This document shows, piece after piece, positions 43,219-52,325 of a DNA stretch of 64,000 bases (the first letter of the stretch is position 1; every line of letters starts with the position of its first letter). The notes below the pieces were generated by a model. That model did no database searches. It was not told the DNA's origin and saw only the letters and a list, made by a program, of their open reading frames with translations. Origin of the DNA: an uncultured Flavobacteriales bacterium (GTDB lineage Bacteria; Bacteroidota; Bacteroidia; Flavobacteriales_G; Salibacteraceae); the NCBI GenBank assembly GCA_937899835.1, contig CALCCE010000151.1, positions 1-64,000 of the forward strand, read 5' to 3'. Position numbers and translations under genes: made by a program.

Positions 43219-45624
43219 ATGTTTCGAAATTATTTGTTGGTCGCTTTTCGCCATTTGAATCGCAATCGGGTGTATTCCCTCATCAACCTTTTCGGCCTTG
43301 CGGCCGGACTAACTTGTTGCATCCTAATCTTTCTCTTTGTGCGGGAGGAACTGAGTTATGATCGTTTCCATACGCACGAAGACCGCATCTTTCGCATCAT
43401 AGAAATCATTGATGCAGAAGGGCAGGGAGAAGAAAGCAGCAGCAATCCTTTTCCGGTAGGGCCCACTTTGCTCAACGATTATCCCCATTTGGTAGAAACC
43501 GCCGTGCGGCTCTTCAATTTCCAAAAACCGACCCTCACCCTGGCTGTGGAGGACATAAAATACAACGAACGTCAACTTTTTCTCGCTGACTCGGGCTTTT
43601 TCCAGGTGTTTGATTTCCAATTGATCGAAGGCAATCCGGCTACAGCACTCGCTCAACCCAATTCGATAGTGGTTACCCAGGAGTTGGCTCGTAAGTATTT
43701 TGGGGACGAAAGCCCGATGGGCAAAACCATTCAGTTTGAAGGTGCTTTGGATTTGCTGGTAACCGGGGTAATGGCGGAAATTCCCGCACAAACCCATTTT
43801 CAATTTCAAGGCTTGATCTCTTTCGCCTCGCTCAGCAATATCATTGGCAGTTCCTGGCAGAAAAATTGGATTTGGAATCCCTGTTGGACGTATTTACTGT
43901 TGAGAGATGGAATACAACCCGAAGAATTGGAAAACCAATTTCCGTATTTCGTCAACAAATATTACCCGGAATTCATCAAGCCACAGATTTCGCATCACTT
44001 ACAAACCTTGGGGAGCATTCATTTGAATTCGCATCTGGAATATGAGATTCAGCCCAACGGAAACCAGCGGGATATTTGGGTGCTGTCGGCCATTGGAATT
44101 TTTATTCTGCTCATTGCCTCTATCAACTTCATGAACCTGTCTACCGCGCGGTCGGCCAAGCGTGCCCGTGAAGTGGGCATGCGCAAAGTATTTGGAGCGG
44201 TGCGCGGTCAATTGGTGCTTCAATTTCTCAGCGAATCGTTAGTGATGGCCTTCATTGCGGTCTTTTTAGCGCTTTGTCTCTTGGAAAAATCCCTACCGGT
44301 GTTCAATGAGCTCACCGGGAAAACATTAGACCTGAACTTATTGGCCCAGCCTTGGTTTCTGGTTGGTATAGTTGGGCTGGGATTGCTGGTAGGGGTGTTT
44401 TCAGGTTGCTATCCTGCTTTTTTCTTATCCTCTTTTCGACCGGTTAAAGTCTTAAAAGGAGGCAAGGAATCGGGGTTGGGGGCACGTCACCTTCGGCGAT
44501 TTTTAGTCGTGGTGCAATTTGCTATTTCGGCGGCACTCATTATTTCCACGGTGGTCATTTATCAACAGTTTCGCTACTTACGATCCTCCGATACCGGTTT
44601 CAACAAAGAAGCGGTGCTTTTGATGCCGGCTAAACGTTCCATTGTTCCGCAATACGATACATTTCGCAACGAATTGAAAAAGCACCAGGGCGTGCTGGAA
44701 GTCACCCAGATGAACGACATTTTTGGGGAAGACCACAACGTGCACGAATACAATTATGAAGGCATGGAACAAGGCAAGTGGATCTATTTTCCCTCGCTGA
44801 TTACCGACGAGCACTTTGTTTCCACCTTTGAAATTGAAATCATTGCAGGGCGCAACTTCTCCACCTCCATGGCTAAAGAGGACTCCTTATCGGTGTTGAT
44901 CAATGAAAGCATGGTGAAAAACCTGGGATGGGAAAGTCCGGAAGCGGCTCTGGGCAAACAATTCTACACTCCCAGTGGTCGCGAACGGGTAATTGGAGTA
45001 ATGCGCGATTTCAATTTTGTTTCCCTGGAGCAACCCATACGCCCCTTTGTGCTCGACATTGCGGGTGAGCGGTCGCGCAACTTTTTCATGACCTACTTAG
45101 CCGTGCGCCTAAGGCCGGAAAACATGGCAGCCACCATCGATTACATGGAGGCAGTATGGGCTGAACTCGCTCCGCAATATCCGTTTGATTATTTCTTTCT
45201 GGACGAACGCTTGGGAGAGCTGTACCGATCTCAGGATAACCTGGGAAAACTGGTGGGTTGCTTTGCTGTTTTGGCCATTTTAATTGCCTGCCTTGGCCTG
45301 TTTGCCCTGGCTTCTTTTACCGCCGAAAAACGCACCCGCGAAATTGGCATTCGCAAGGTTTTGGGCGCATCAGAAGGCAGTGTCATCGGTTTGTTGGCCC
45401 GCGACTTTTTGAAATTGGTAGTAGTTGCGAACCTGATGGCCTGGCCCTTTGTCTGGTATTTTCTCGACCAGTGGCTCACTGGTTTTGCCTTTCATGTAGA
45501 GCTGCATCCGGGTATCTTTTTCCTCACCGGTGGGCTCATCCTGCTCATCGCACTACTCACTGTCATTTTTCAAGCCATCAAAGCTTCCCGCACCGATCCG
45601 GTACGGGCTTTGCGGGTAGAATAA
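43219..45624 (+). CDS. ABC transporter permease, FtsX/MacB-like
   Basis: An 801-residue permease of the type common in Bacteroidota. It has two halves, each with a MacB-like periplasmic domain and FtsX-type membrane segments (about 20-45, 285-430, 680-790); signature lines include NRVYSLINLFGLAAGLTCCI and the internally repeated KRAREVGMRKVFGAVRGQLV / KRTREIGIRKVLGASEGSVI. No ATPase gene is adjacent, so it uses one encoded elsewhere. I choose the ATG at 43219; the ORF upstream of it has an unrelated lead. Substrate unknown; lipoprotein or peptide export is typical. Confidence 0.92.
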   Translation: MFRNYLLVAFRHLNRNRVYSLINLFGLAAGLTCCILIFLFVREELSYDRFHTHEDRIFRIIEIIDAEGQGEESSSNPFPVGPTLLNDYPHLVETAVRLFNFQKPTLTLAVEDIKYNERQLFLADSGFFQVFDFQLIEGNPATALAQPNSIVVTQELARKYFGDESPMGKTIQFEGALDLLVTGVMAEIPAQTHFQFQGLISFASLSNIIGSSWQKNWIWNPCWTYLLLRDGIQPEELENQFPYFVNKYYPEFIKPQISHHLQTLGSIHLNSHLEYEIQPNGNQRDIWVLSAIGIFILLIASINFMNLSTARSAKRAREVGMRKVFGAVRGQLVLQFLSESLVMAFIAVFLALCLLEKSLPVFNELTGKTLDLNLLAQPWFLVGIVGLGLLVGVFSGCYPAFFLSSFRPVKVLKGGKESGLGARHLRRFLVVVQFAISAALIISTVVIYQQFRYLRSSDTGFNKEAVLLMPAKRSIVPQYDTFRNELKKHQGVLEVTQMNDIFGEDHNVHEYNYEGMEQGKWIYFPSLITDEHFVSTFEIEIIAGRNFSTSMAKEDSLSVLINESMVKNLGWESPEAALGKQFYTPSGRERVIGVMRDFNFVSLEQPIRPFVLDIAGERSRNFFMTYLAVRLRPENMAATIDYMEAVWAELAPQYPFDYFFLDERLGELYRSQDNLGKLVGCFAVLAILIACLGLFALASFTAEKRTREIGIRKVLGASEGSVIGLLARDFLKLVVVANLMAWPFVWYFLDQWLTGFAFHVELHPGIFFLTGGLILLIALLTVIFQAIKASRTDPVRALRVE

Positions 45625-45718
45625 GGCCACACAATGATAGGTGACTGCTCGTTGTAGGGCCGTTGGTATGGTTTAGGGTAATTGTTTCCATCCTTCGGCC
45701 CTGCGCGGGTATCACTAG

Positions 45719-47464
45719 CTACTCTATGGGGAGCGCTACATTTCCGCTAAAGCGATATACTGGATAGCGATTGTAGCCCGGTTCAAAATGGGGCGACCGC
45801 TGATAGATGTAGTAGAGCAGGGGCCAGTGGCTATCAAAATCTTTTGAAACTTTGAAGGCCTCGTATTCTGCTTTCAACGCTGGATCTTCCGCCAACAATT
45901 TTGCTGCGGTTTCTTCAAAAACATAATCAGAGAACCATTCTTTTTGCATAAGGATCGGGTCGAAAAAGTTCCAGGCAAAATAGCCGTCGGGGCCGGTAGG
46001 TTCCAGTAGCTCTACGATGAGCCTCCGGTGCGCCTGATCGGTTGGAATAACGTAGTCGCCAGCATAAAACTGGAGGCTTTGCGCTTCAATACGAGTTTTT
46101 ACGTCACTGTGCAAGTGATGTCCTTCGTAGGCTTTGGGCCTTGTTTCATAGGAAACGATGTAATAGGCATCGATGTCCAGCCGCAAGTCACTCTTCAACT
46201 TGTTCACCTCCACACCATGATCGAGCAGGCGTTCGGCTACTGCCGACCACGCCTGGGGAAGGATGTAATACTCAGGCACCTGAATAGCCGGGCCAGGCTG
46301 GTAGTGATTGAAATAGGGAATGGGTTTCGAGTAAGGCGATTTTCGATCGTAATACAACCGTTTTTTTCCGGTTACTTCGCTCTTTTTGTGTTTTCCTTCG
46401 TAGCCATCAAACATCAGGCTCTCAAACCGGGTAGTGTCCAAGGTCCACGCCACGGGAAATGCCGATAGTTTCCGGTTCATTTCCTTGGCCTTTTGGCGGT
46501 TGAACAAAATGGTTTCATAATCCTCGTTGCACTGATCGATCAGGTTTTGCAGAAAAGTGTAGGTCGCCATTACCCGATTTTCGAAGGGTTTCAACATGTG
46601 TGCTTCGGTAGTAAACCCAATGGTTTCAAACAATGCAGTGTAGCCGGTAGAATAGCGAGGAGCATCCAAAAAATCAGCAATGCCCGCTTCGTCCGGTGTA
46701 CGCCCGAGCGAATTGACATAAGGCGTCATCTTTTCCTTGTCGGCCTCCATTTTTCCATACAAACCCGGCAACATGGTGGTGCGCAGGTAATTGCCCAGAT
46801 TGGGATGAAGCTTATCGGGCTGGGTGGCAATAAGCGTCATGTTGTATTGATAGTCGGCTCCGTTGGAGGTGTGCGTATCCACAAAAACATCGGGGTCCAA
46901 TTCACGGATGATGCGTGCAAAAGAGCGAGCGTTTTTAGAATCTGCTTTGATGAAATCGCGGTTGAGGTCGAGGTTTTGAGCATTTCCACGAAAACCGTAT
47001 TCCTCCGGCCCGTTTTGATTGGCGCGGGTACAGCAATTTCGGTTCAGGGCACCGCCGATGTTGTAGACCGGAACAATGCCGATCACCACCTGCGCAAGTT
47101 GGTCTTGCAGTTGTTCGGGAGCACTCAAAAGATCAGTCGCCAGCTTCATGCTGGCATCCACGCCACAGGGTTCGCCGGCATGAATGGCATTGTTGATCAG
47201 CAAGACCACTTTGCCGTCTTTGCGAATTTCGTTTTGTGCAAAACGTCCGTTGGCTGAAATCATGAAAAGGTGCAGGGGCTTGCCAGAATCGGTGGCACCG
47301 TAAGTCAGAAGCTTGGCTTGTGGATGCTTTTTGGCCAATTGGCGGTAGCCTTCAATGGCTTCAGCGTAGGTGAGGGTTTGGTTGTTGCGAAACTTTTCGG
47401 GCGTTTGTGCCCACAAATCAACAGCAAGGCACAGAAGGGCCAAAAGTAAAATCTGGCGTATCAT
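45719..47464 (-). CDS. M14-family zinc carboxypeptidase, secreted
   Basis: A 581-residue enzyme with a signal peptide (LLLALLCLAVDLWAQ). Zinc ligands H95 and E98 (NAIHAGEPCG) and H198 (VFVDTHTSNGADYQ) are present, as are the substrate-binding LNRDF and the catalytic Glu region (TEAHMLKPF, about E287). The catalytic domain spans about 30-330; the C-terminal third is beta-rich. It should trim C-terminal residues or amino-acid conjugates in the periplasm or outside the cell. The TonB-domain gene lies 40 bases upstream in the same direction. Confidence 0.9.
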   Translation of the reverse strand: MIRQILLLALLCLAVDLWAQTPEKFRNNQTLTYAEAIEGYRQLAKKHPQAKLLTYGATDSGKPLHLFMISANGRFAQNEIRKDGKVVLLINNAIHAGEPCGVDASMKLATDLLSAPEQLQDQLAQVVIGIVPVYNIGGALNRNCCTRANQNGPEEYGFRGNAQNLDLNRDFIKADSKNARSFARIIRELDPDVFVDTHTSNGADYQYNMTLIATQPDKLHPNLGNYLRTTMLPGLYGKMEADKEKMTPYVNSLGRTPDEAGIADFLDAPRYSTGYTALFETIGFTTEAHMLKPFENRVMATYTFLQNLIDQCNEDYETILFNRQKAKEMNRKLSAFPVAWTLDTTRFESLMFDGYEGKHKKSEVTGKKRLYYDRKSPYSKPIPYFNHYQPGPAIQVPEYYILPQAWSAVAERLLDHGVEVNKLKSDLRLDIDAYYIVSYETRPKAYEGHHLHSDVKTRIEAQSLQFYAGDYVIPTDQAHRRLIVELLEPTGPDGYFAWNFFDPILMQKEWFSDYVFEETAAKLLAEDPALKAEYEAFKVSKDFDSHWPLLYYIYQRSPHFEPGYNRYPVYRFSGNVALPIE

Positions 47465-47504
47465 TCATCAGAAGGGTTGCAATTGCCACAGCAATTGGTG
47501 AAAC

Positions 47505-47906
47505 TCAAGGTTCGGTTGATTCGCCGAAAGTAAAGGTTACTGTGCCCGTTTGCAAGGCAGGAGCATCGGCCAAGGGTTCAAACAGCGTGGCTTTGGCTGC
47601 ATCTATGGCGGATAGAATCAATTCCGTATTCTCAGTGGTGGAGGCATCTCCTTGAAAAATGGCCGAGTGTACGGTGCCCTCAGGGGTTACCCAAATGTTG
47701 ATCACCACCCGACCAACCCATTTGGGATTGACCATGATTTGCGGCCGCTCTATGATTTTCCGATTGCCCAATTGATCGGGAACCGCAGCACTGCTATCGA
47801 TGGCACTGGAGTCGACTAAAAGCTTGGTATCGGGGTTTTCTTGCGCAATGACCAGCGTGTGGGCCATACAGAAGATTAGGAGCAACCATGTAGTTCGGGG
47901 AAACAT
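47505..47906 (-). CDS. Secreted protein with TonB C-terminal-like domain
   Basis: A 133-residue protein with a cleavable signal peptide (LLIFCMAHTLVIAQE) rather than a membrane anchor, followed by a TonB C-terminal-like domain (VGRVVINIWVTPEGTVHSAIFQGD, then LFEPLADAPALQTGTVTFTFG). Without an anchor or proline-rich linker it is unlikely to be a classic energy transducer. It probably forms an operon with the M14 peptidase gene. Confidence 0.8.
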   Translation of the reverse strand: MFPRTTWLLLIFCMAHTLVIAQENPDTKLLVDSSAIDSSAAVPDQLGNRKIIERPQIMVNPKWVGRVVINIWVTPEGTVHSAIFQGDASTTENTELILSAIDAAKATLFEPLADAPALQTGTVTFTFGESTEP

Positions 47907-47911
47907 ATAAT

Positions 47912-47919
47912 CAAATCTA
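47912..47919 (-). promoter_or_regulatory. -7 element of the TonB-domain/M14 pair
   Basis: The minus strand reads TAGATTTG, matching TAnnTTTG, only five bases upstream of the gene's ATG, so the transcript would be leaderless. A TTG lies 15 bases further upstream, shorter than the usual 17-19. Confidence 0.35.
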
Positions 47920-48033
47920 CAAACTTCCTTTCAGCAAAAGAAGTGCGGTAAGCGCGGCCCTCGCTTCGATTTGATCAAGACGCTAAAAGGAGTTGTTTGC
48001 CAGCTTTTGATCGGGTATTGGGACCAAAAGAAT

Positions 48034-49227
48034 TTACAACAAATCCATTCGTTTCAAAGTCAGATCTTGTGTGACGCCGTCTCGTTCAATGGTGATCGAA
48101 ATTTCTTTGGCATCCTGATCGAAGTAACCGTTTTCGAGCTTCTCGCACCATTTATCCACGGTGAAGTTTTCAAGATTTTCAGTGCCTATTCTTAGAATAA
48201 CATCACCAATTTTGACCTGATTGGCATTTTCGTATACAAAACTAACGACCAGCCGATTGTCCTGTTTCAGGCAATAGAATCCAAAATTCGATAAAGTTGC
48301 CTTTTCGAGGTTGCGAGAAAAGAACATCACTTCTTTCTTGAACCAATCGAATACCAAATCATATTGCTTGAAAAATTGAGTACCGATCGACCTTTTTGTG
48401 GCAGAAGGAAATCTGATAATGTTTTCCGCTATGGGTTGCTCCCCAATTTTACAATCAGCTGCTTTTATGAAAAAGGTGGTATCCTTTTTTCCTAATCCAT
48501 ACAAACCAAACGATTGGCTTCCATAACCATAGGTTTTTGCAATCTTTGGATCATCTTTCTCAAGGTTATCAAGTACATCGTAAGACAATTTAAAACCAGA
48601 GCTTGAGCCCAAATCCAACAATACTCTGTCAACCGTTACGCCATTCAAGTCCAATTGAACATAGGGGGAGCCGGTAACCGAGGTGGTGAAAGGAATTTTG
48701 TGAGCCGGGGGAGGCAACTTCAAAGCGGCTAAGGAATTGGAAAGCGTAATCTCTTGGTGCTGATAATCAATCTTCCAAACTACTGTTCGCATGAGGTTGG
48801 CACCAACCAAACCGTCGACATGGAGGCAACTCAAAAGCTCCTGCGACTTCATATCAATGATAACTGCGCCTTGGTCAGAAAACTCAACTCCACCTAACGA
48901 CATCTTGTCAATCATAGTAAAGCCCAATTGTCCGCTACTTCCTTGGCTATCTCCCACCTTTCGGTCAAAATCCTTGGTAAAGCCCAATTTATCCGCCAGT
49001 GCTTTGGAGATCGAATTGGGTGCGCCCGAGTCCAGCAAAAAATCGTACTCTTTTCCCTGTAGGGTGACTTTCAGAATAACGAGGCCTAATCGATATTCGA
49101 ACGGTATTTTGACCACAAACGCTTCAGGGCTAACGCTGCCACTCTCCATGTATTTTACCGTTCGGTAGGTACTACAACTCGTGTGTAGGGCTGGCAAAAT
49201 CAATAATAGTAGCCATAATTTTTTCAT
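48034..49227 (-). CDS. Retropepsin-like aspartyl protease lipoprotein with PDZ domain
   Basis: A 397-residue lipoprotein (lipobox HTSC near residue 18). Two aspartyl protease-like halves carry FLLDSGAPNSIS (about 62-73) and VLLDLGSSSGFK (about 205-216), as in single-chain retropepsin-like proteins of Bacteroidota; the second site has DLGS rather than DSG/DTG. A PDZ domain closes the protein (VGDVILRIGTENLENFTVDKW, about 340-395). It probably handles envelope or secreted proteins. It stands alone. Confidence 0.85.
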   Translation of the reverse strand: MKKLWLLLLILPALHTSCSTYRTVKYMESGSVSPEAFVVKIPFEYRLGLVILKVTLQGKEYDFLLDSGAPNSISKALADKLGFTKDFDRKVGDSQGSSGQLGFTMIDKMSLGGVEFSDQGAVIIDMKSQELLSCLHVDGLVGANLMRTVVWKIDYQHQEITLSNSLAALKLPPPAHKIPFTTSVTGSPYVQLDLNGVTVDRVLLDLGSSSGFKLSYDVLDNLEKDDPKIAKTYGYGSQSFGLYGLGKKDTTFFIKAADCKIGEQPIAENIIRFPSATKRSIGTQFFKQYDLVFDWFKKEVMFFSRNLEKATLSNFGFYCLKQDNRLVVSFVYENANQVKIGDVILRIGTENLENFTVDKWCEKLENGYFDQDAKEISITIERDGVTQDLTLKRMDLL

Positions 49228-49533
49228 CGCTTCTGGTTGGTTTTTAATGAGGCGAAGGAAGGATAAGAAAGGTTACGATGGTGGAGAAATACCTGATAAT
49301 AAGCTTCATTTGGCCCCGCAACTAGTGGTTGGACCAAGGTAAAGCGAATATTTTTTCTCCTCAATAGGGTAGAATTACCAACAGCAATTCTATTGGTTAG
49401 CCAACAAATTGCAATTGTGTTTTGAAAAATAGAAAAGCAAAACACCACTCATCGAACTTAGAAAGGCATCGATTACTTTCCCAAGGAGGGCAATACAAGA
49501 AAAAGAAAACGCTAAAGAAAGCTCAATAAGCGG
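49228..49533. other. Intergenic region, nothing recognised
   Basis: A gap of 306 bases upstream of the retropepsin gene and downstream of the SusCD operon. I see neither a gene, a clear hairpin nor a perfect promoter element. Confidence 0.4.
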
Positions 49534-51015
49534 TCAACGAATCACCAGGCGCTTTTGGTGGGTACCTTGCTCTGTGCTTAGGCGCAAAACATACACTCCG
49601 GCCGCTTGTGCCGTAAGGTCGAGTTCCAAAGCAGCACCGTTCCAGGTTTGGCGCAAGATCGTTCTGCCTTCCAAATCAATGATTTCCAGCAGGGCCGATT
49701 GGTGAAAAGCCTGTTGAGCGTTCAAGCTGACCAATCCGTTGGATGGGTTGGGGAATACCTTGACCGATTCCAACACCTCCATATTTTCAATGCCAACCAC
49801 GCCTTCGTATTCAGCATCGCCTACACCGATGACGTATTCTCCTTGTTGAAGGAATACGTTGGTAAACGTGATGACGTCATTGTTTTTGGAGGCACCCTTA
49901 CCGGCCAGTTTAAATTCTCCTGAAGTACCTGAGCGGAAGAGCAGGGTATAATTCACTGCAGGTTTACTGTCGTCGAGCATAGTACCGGAGCCGGCGGCAT
50001 CGCTTAGTTTCATCAGGATGTTGGCCTGCACGCTGCCCACCTCAGTAGTGGTCCAAATACGGCTGGTACGCTCAAAACCGTTGGGCACATTGCTTTCCAG
50101 ATCGGCAGTCGAAGTGCCATTGCCACCATCGTGGCCAAAAACCACATAATCGGCGGTGTCCATGCCAGAGCCCACCATGGTCATGCCATTGTTGGTGCTG
50201 GCGACCCGTGGGTCCATGAAAGAAAGTCCGTTCCAGAGACCTTGAAGGTCGTTTTTGCTGGCGGTAGCCGCGTTGGCAATCACCGCCCGTGAAGGGACCC
50301 ATTCGCTGGCATCTACGTTAACGCCAGTGCCATCGTTGCCATTGCCCGACACATCGGGCAGGGTGTTGCCGGTGCTTTGATTGAAATCATAGTAGGCCAG
50401 TAAGCCACTTTCGTTGCCGCTAAGTTCGGTGAACATGGCACCACGAATTTCAGTAGAGGTACGCGCTACGTTCCAAATGCGCACCTCGTCGAGGTTGCCA
50501 AAGGATTGAAAGCTCGACAGGTCCCACGAAGCTACACCAATGATGAGTGGATCGGTATTGGTGCTAATGGGATTTGGACCTACAGCGTGGCTGCCCACCT
50601 GTTTTCCATTGATGTACGTGCGCAAAGAATCTCCACGGGTGAAACTAAAAGCCAGGTGTTGCCAATGCAACGCGGTAGGACTCATCAACCCATCAATGGG
50701 ATCGTAATGTACTGGATTCCATACCTCAGGATAAATACGGCCTTGGTCCACTCCCAACAGAAACCCACTGTTGTTGAGGCCAAACTTGCCGATGATCTTT
50801 TGGTTGTCGCCCAAATCGCGAAATTGGAGCCAAACCTCAACCGTGAGTTCATCGCCGGGATTCAACATATTGGCGTTGCCACAGTTGAAATAACGCCGGA
50901 GGTTGTCGATCTGAAAAGCGTCATAATCGCTGCGAAAAGCATTACCCGCAGGATTTTGTGCCCATCCGGCAACGGTAACCAAACAACAAAGTGCGAGGGA
51001 GTAGAATTTTTTCAT
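49534..51015 (-). CDS. LamG-domain protein with T9SS sorting tail, end of the glycan operon
   Basis: A 493-residue secreted protein: signal peptide (FYSLALCCLVTVAGWAQ), a LamG/concanavalin-like domain (about 25-230: LTVEVWLQFRDLGDNQKIIG, LHWQHLAFSFTRGDSLRTYING, NLDEVRIWNVARTSTEIRGAM), a beta-rich middle, and a type IX tail (VKVFPNPSNGLVSLNAQ ... AAGVYVLRLSTEQGTHQKRLVIR). The ATG at 51015 is chosen for its signal peptide. It lies 37 bases after the PNGase F-like gene, so it probably binds glycans or glycoproteins for that system. Confidence 0.88.
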   Translation of the reverse strand: MKKFYSLALCCLVTVAGWAQNPAGNAFRSDYDAFQIDNLRRYFNCGNANMLNPGDELTVEVWLQFRDLGDNQKIIGKFGLNNSGFLLGVDQGRIYPEVWNPVHYDPIDGLMSPTALHWQHLAFSFTRGDSLRTYINGKQVGSHAVGPNPISTNTDPLIIGVASWDLSSFQSFGNLDEVRIWNVARTSTEIRGAMFTELSGNESGLLAYYDFNQSTGNTLPDVSGNGNDGTGVNVDASEWVPSRAVIANAATASKNDLQGLWNGLSFMDPRVASTNNGMTMVGSGMDTADYVVFGHDGGNGTSTADLESNVPNGFERTSRIWTTTEVGSVQANILMKLSDAAGSGTMLDDSKPAVNYTLLFRSGTSGEFKLAGKGASKNNDVITFTNVFLQQGEYVIGVGDAEYEGVVGIENMEVLESVKVFPNPSNGLVSLNAQQAFHQSALLEIIDLEGRTILRQTWNGAALELDLTAQAAGVYVLRLSTEQGTHQKRLVIR

Positions 51016-51052
51016 AAGAAGCCAATCAATGTAGGTTGTAGTAGGGAAGAGC

Positions 51053-52288
51053 TCAGTTGTCAAGCATCACCTTGAAGTTGTAGGTGCGGCTCTGACTTTG
51101 GATGTTAACAAAATAAATTCCTCGGGCCTGGTCTGTGAGGTCCAGTTGATGGCTCAAACCAAGGAAGCTTTCGGTGAAAATCGTACGCCCCTGCAAGTCG
51201 GTCACTACCACTTCATAGGAGTCGCCCAGGTCCATGGCCAGGTTGAACACACCGGCACTGGGGTTGGGATAAATGCGCGTGTCGTCATCCAGCAAATACT
51301 CTTTGACTGATACGGTAGGGAAGGGGGTGTTGCTGTGCAAAATAAGCTGTCCGGCAATTTTGTAGTGTGGCTCGGTGTGGCCATTGCTGTTGTAGGTACA
51401 CTCGGCACAAGTGGTGCCAGGAGAACAGCCAGGGTTCCAGGGGCTACAAAGGTTGAAGAAAGGCTCCAGGACATAATCCAGGGTCATGGATTGACCAGCC
51501 GTCATAAAACTGTTGAGGTTGTAATCTGCGGGCACAACATCTTCGCCCGGGCACCAACCGGCACGGTCGAATTGCCAGGTACCACCTTGAGGCGAACAAG
51601 GGTTCTGATCACAATCGTCGTTCCACAGAAATTGGGTAAACTCTTGATTGCCATTCACGTGAATGGAGTGGGTTTTAGGAGCAAACTCGGCTGCGTTGTC
51701 GGTGTTGCCTTGTCCGTGGCCGGTGTTGACAATCCGCAATAAGGCAGATTCCGTATTAGCTGGGATATCCACCAACTTTTCGGGGAGATTGATGCTGTAA
51801 AACAAGGTGTCTCCGTAGGTGAATTGATAATCGGACCACAGGTTTTGAACACTGGTGTAGGCGTAAGTAGGGGTGCCGGTGATGAATTCAAATTCGGTAT
51901 TCACCAACCACCCGTTTTGCCACGTTTCAATGTGTGATTTTAAGGTGCGGGTTCCGGTGAGAAAGTTGCGGTATTCGGACACATCAATGGTCCAATCGCA
52001 CCAATCATTGCCATAAGGTGTGATGTAGCGTCCAATTTCGATATCCACACCATCCACTTCCAGGTAGAGATTGGCAAAACGGTCCCAAGGGTCACATCCT
52101 CCTGCGGGACAATCCAACGAAACGTGCATCAGCACTTGATTGTAAGTGCTCACATCTGCTGGAAAGTTGGCCGTTGTGGTGATGGTGCTGCCACCAGTAT
52201 GCAAACCAGCACTAAATCCACTTACCATGGTTTGCCCCAGCACTTGAAGCGTCATCAAAAAGGTACCAAACAGTAAAAGTATCCGCAT
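51053..52288 (-). CDS. PNGase F-like peptide:N-glycosidase with T9SS tail
   Basis: A 411-residue secreted enzyme expected to cut N-glycans from asparagine. It aligns by eye with Elizabethkingia PNGase F through both jelly-roll domains: FPADVSTYN, CDPWDRFAN, EIGRYITPY, ETWQNGW, AAEFAPKTHSI and DRAGWCPG all correspond. The three catalytic acids are kept: Asp69 (PNGase F D60), Glu121 (E118) and Glu201 (E206). A type IX sorting tail follows (IYPNPSAGVFNLAMD ... ARGIYFVNIQSQSRTYNFKVML). Third gene of the SusC-SusD operon. Confidence 0.92.
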   Translation of the reverse strand: MRILLLFGTFLMTLQVLGQTMVSGFSAGLHTGGSTITTTANFPADVSTYNQVLMHVSLDCPAGGCDPWDRFANLYLEVDGVDIEIGRYITPYGNDWCDWTIDVSEYRNFLTGTRTLKSHIETWQNGWLVNTEFEFITGTPTYAYTSVQNLWSDYQFTYGDTLFYSINLPEKLVDIPANTESALLRIVNTGHGQGNTDNAAEFAPKTHSIHVNGNQEFTQFLWNDDCDQNPCSPQGGTWQFDRAGWCPGEDVVPADYNLNSFMTAGQSMTLDYVLEPFFNLCSPWNPGCSPGTTCAECTYNSNGHTEPHYKIAGQLILHSNTPFPTVSVKEYLLDDDTRIYPNPSAGVFNLAMDLGDSYEVVVTDLQGRTIFTESFLGLSHQLDLTDQARGIYFVNIQSQSRTYNFKVMLDN

Positions 52289-52325
52289 CTTCGTTTCTTT
52301 AGGTGTAAAATCCTTTAAATATAGT

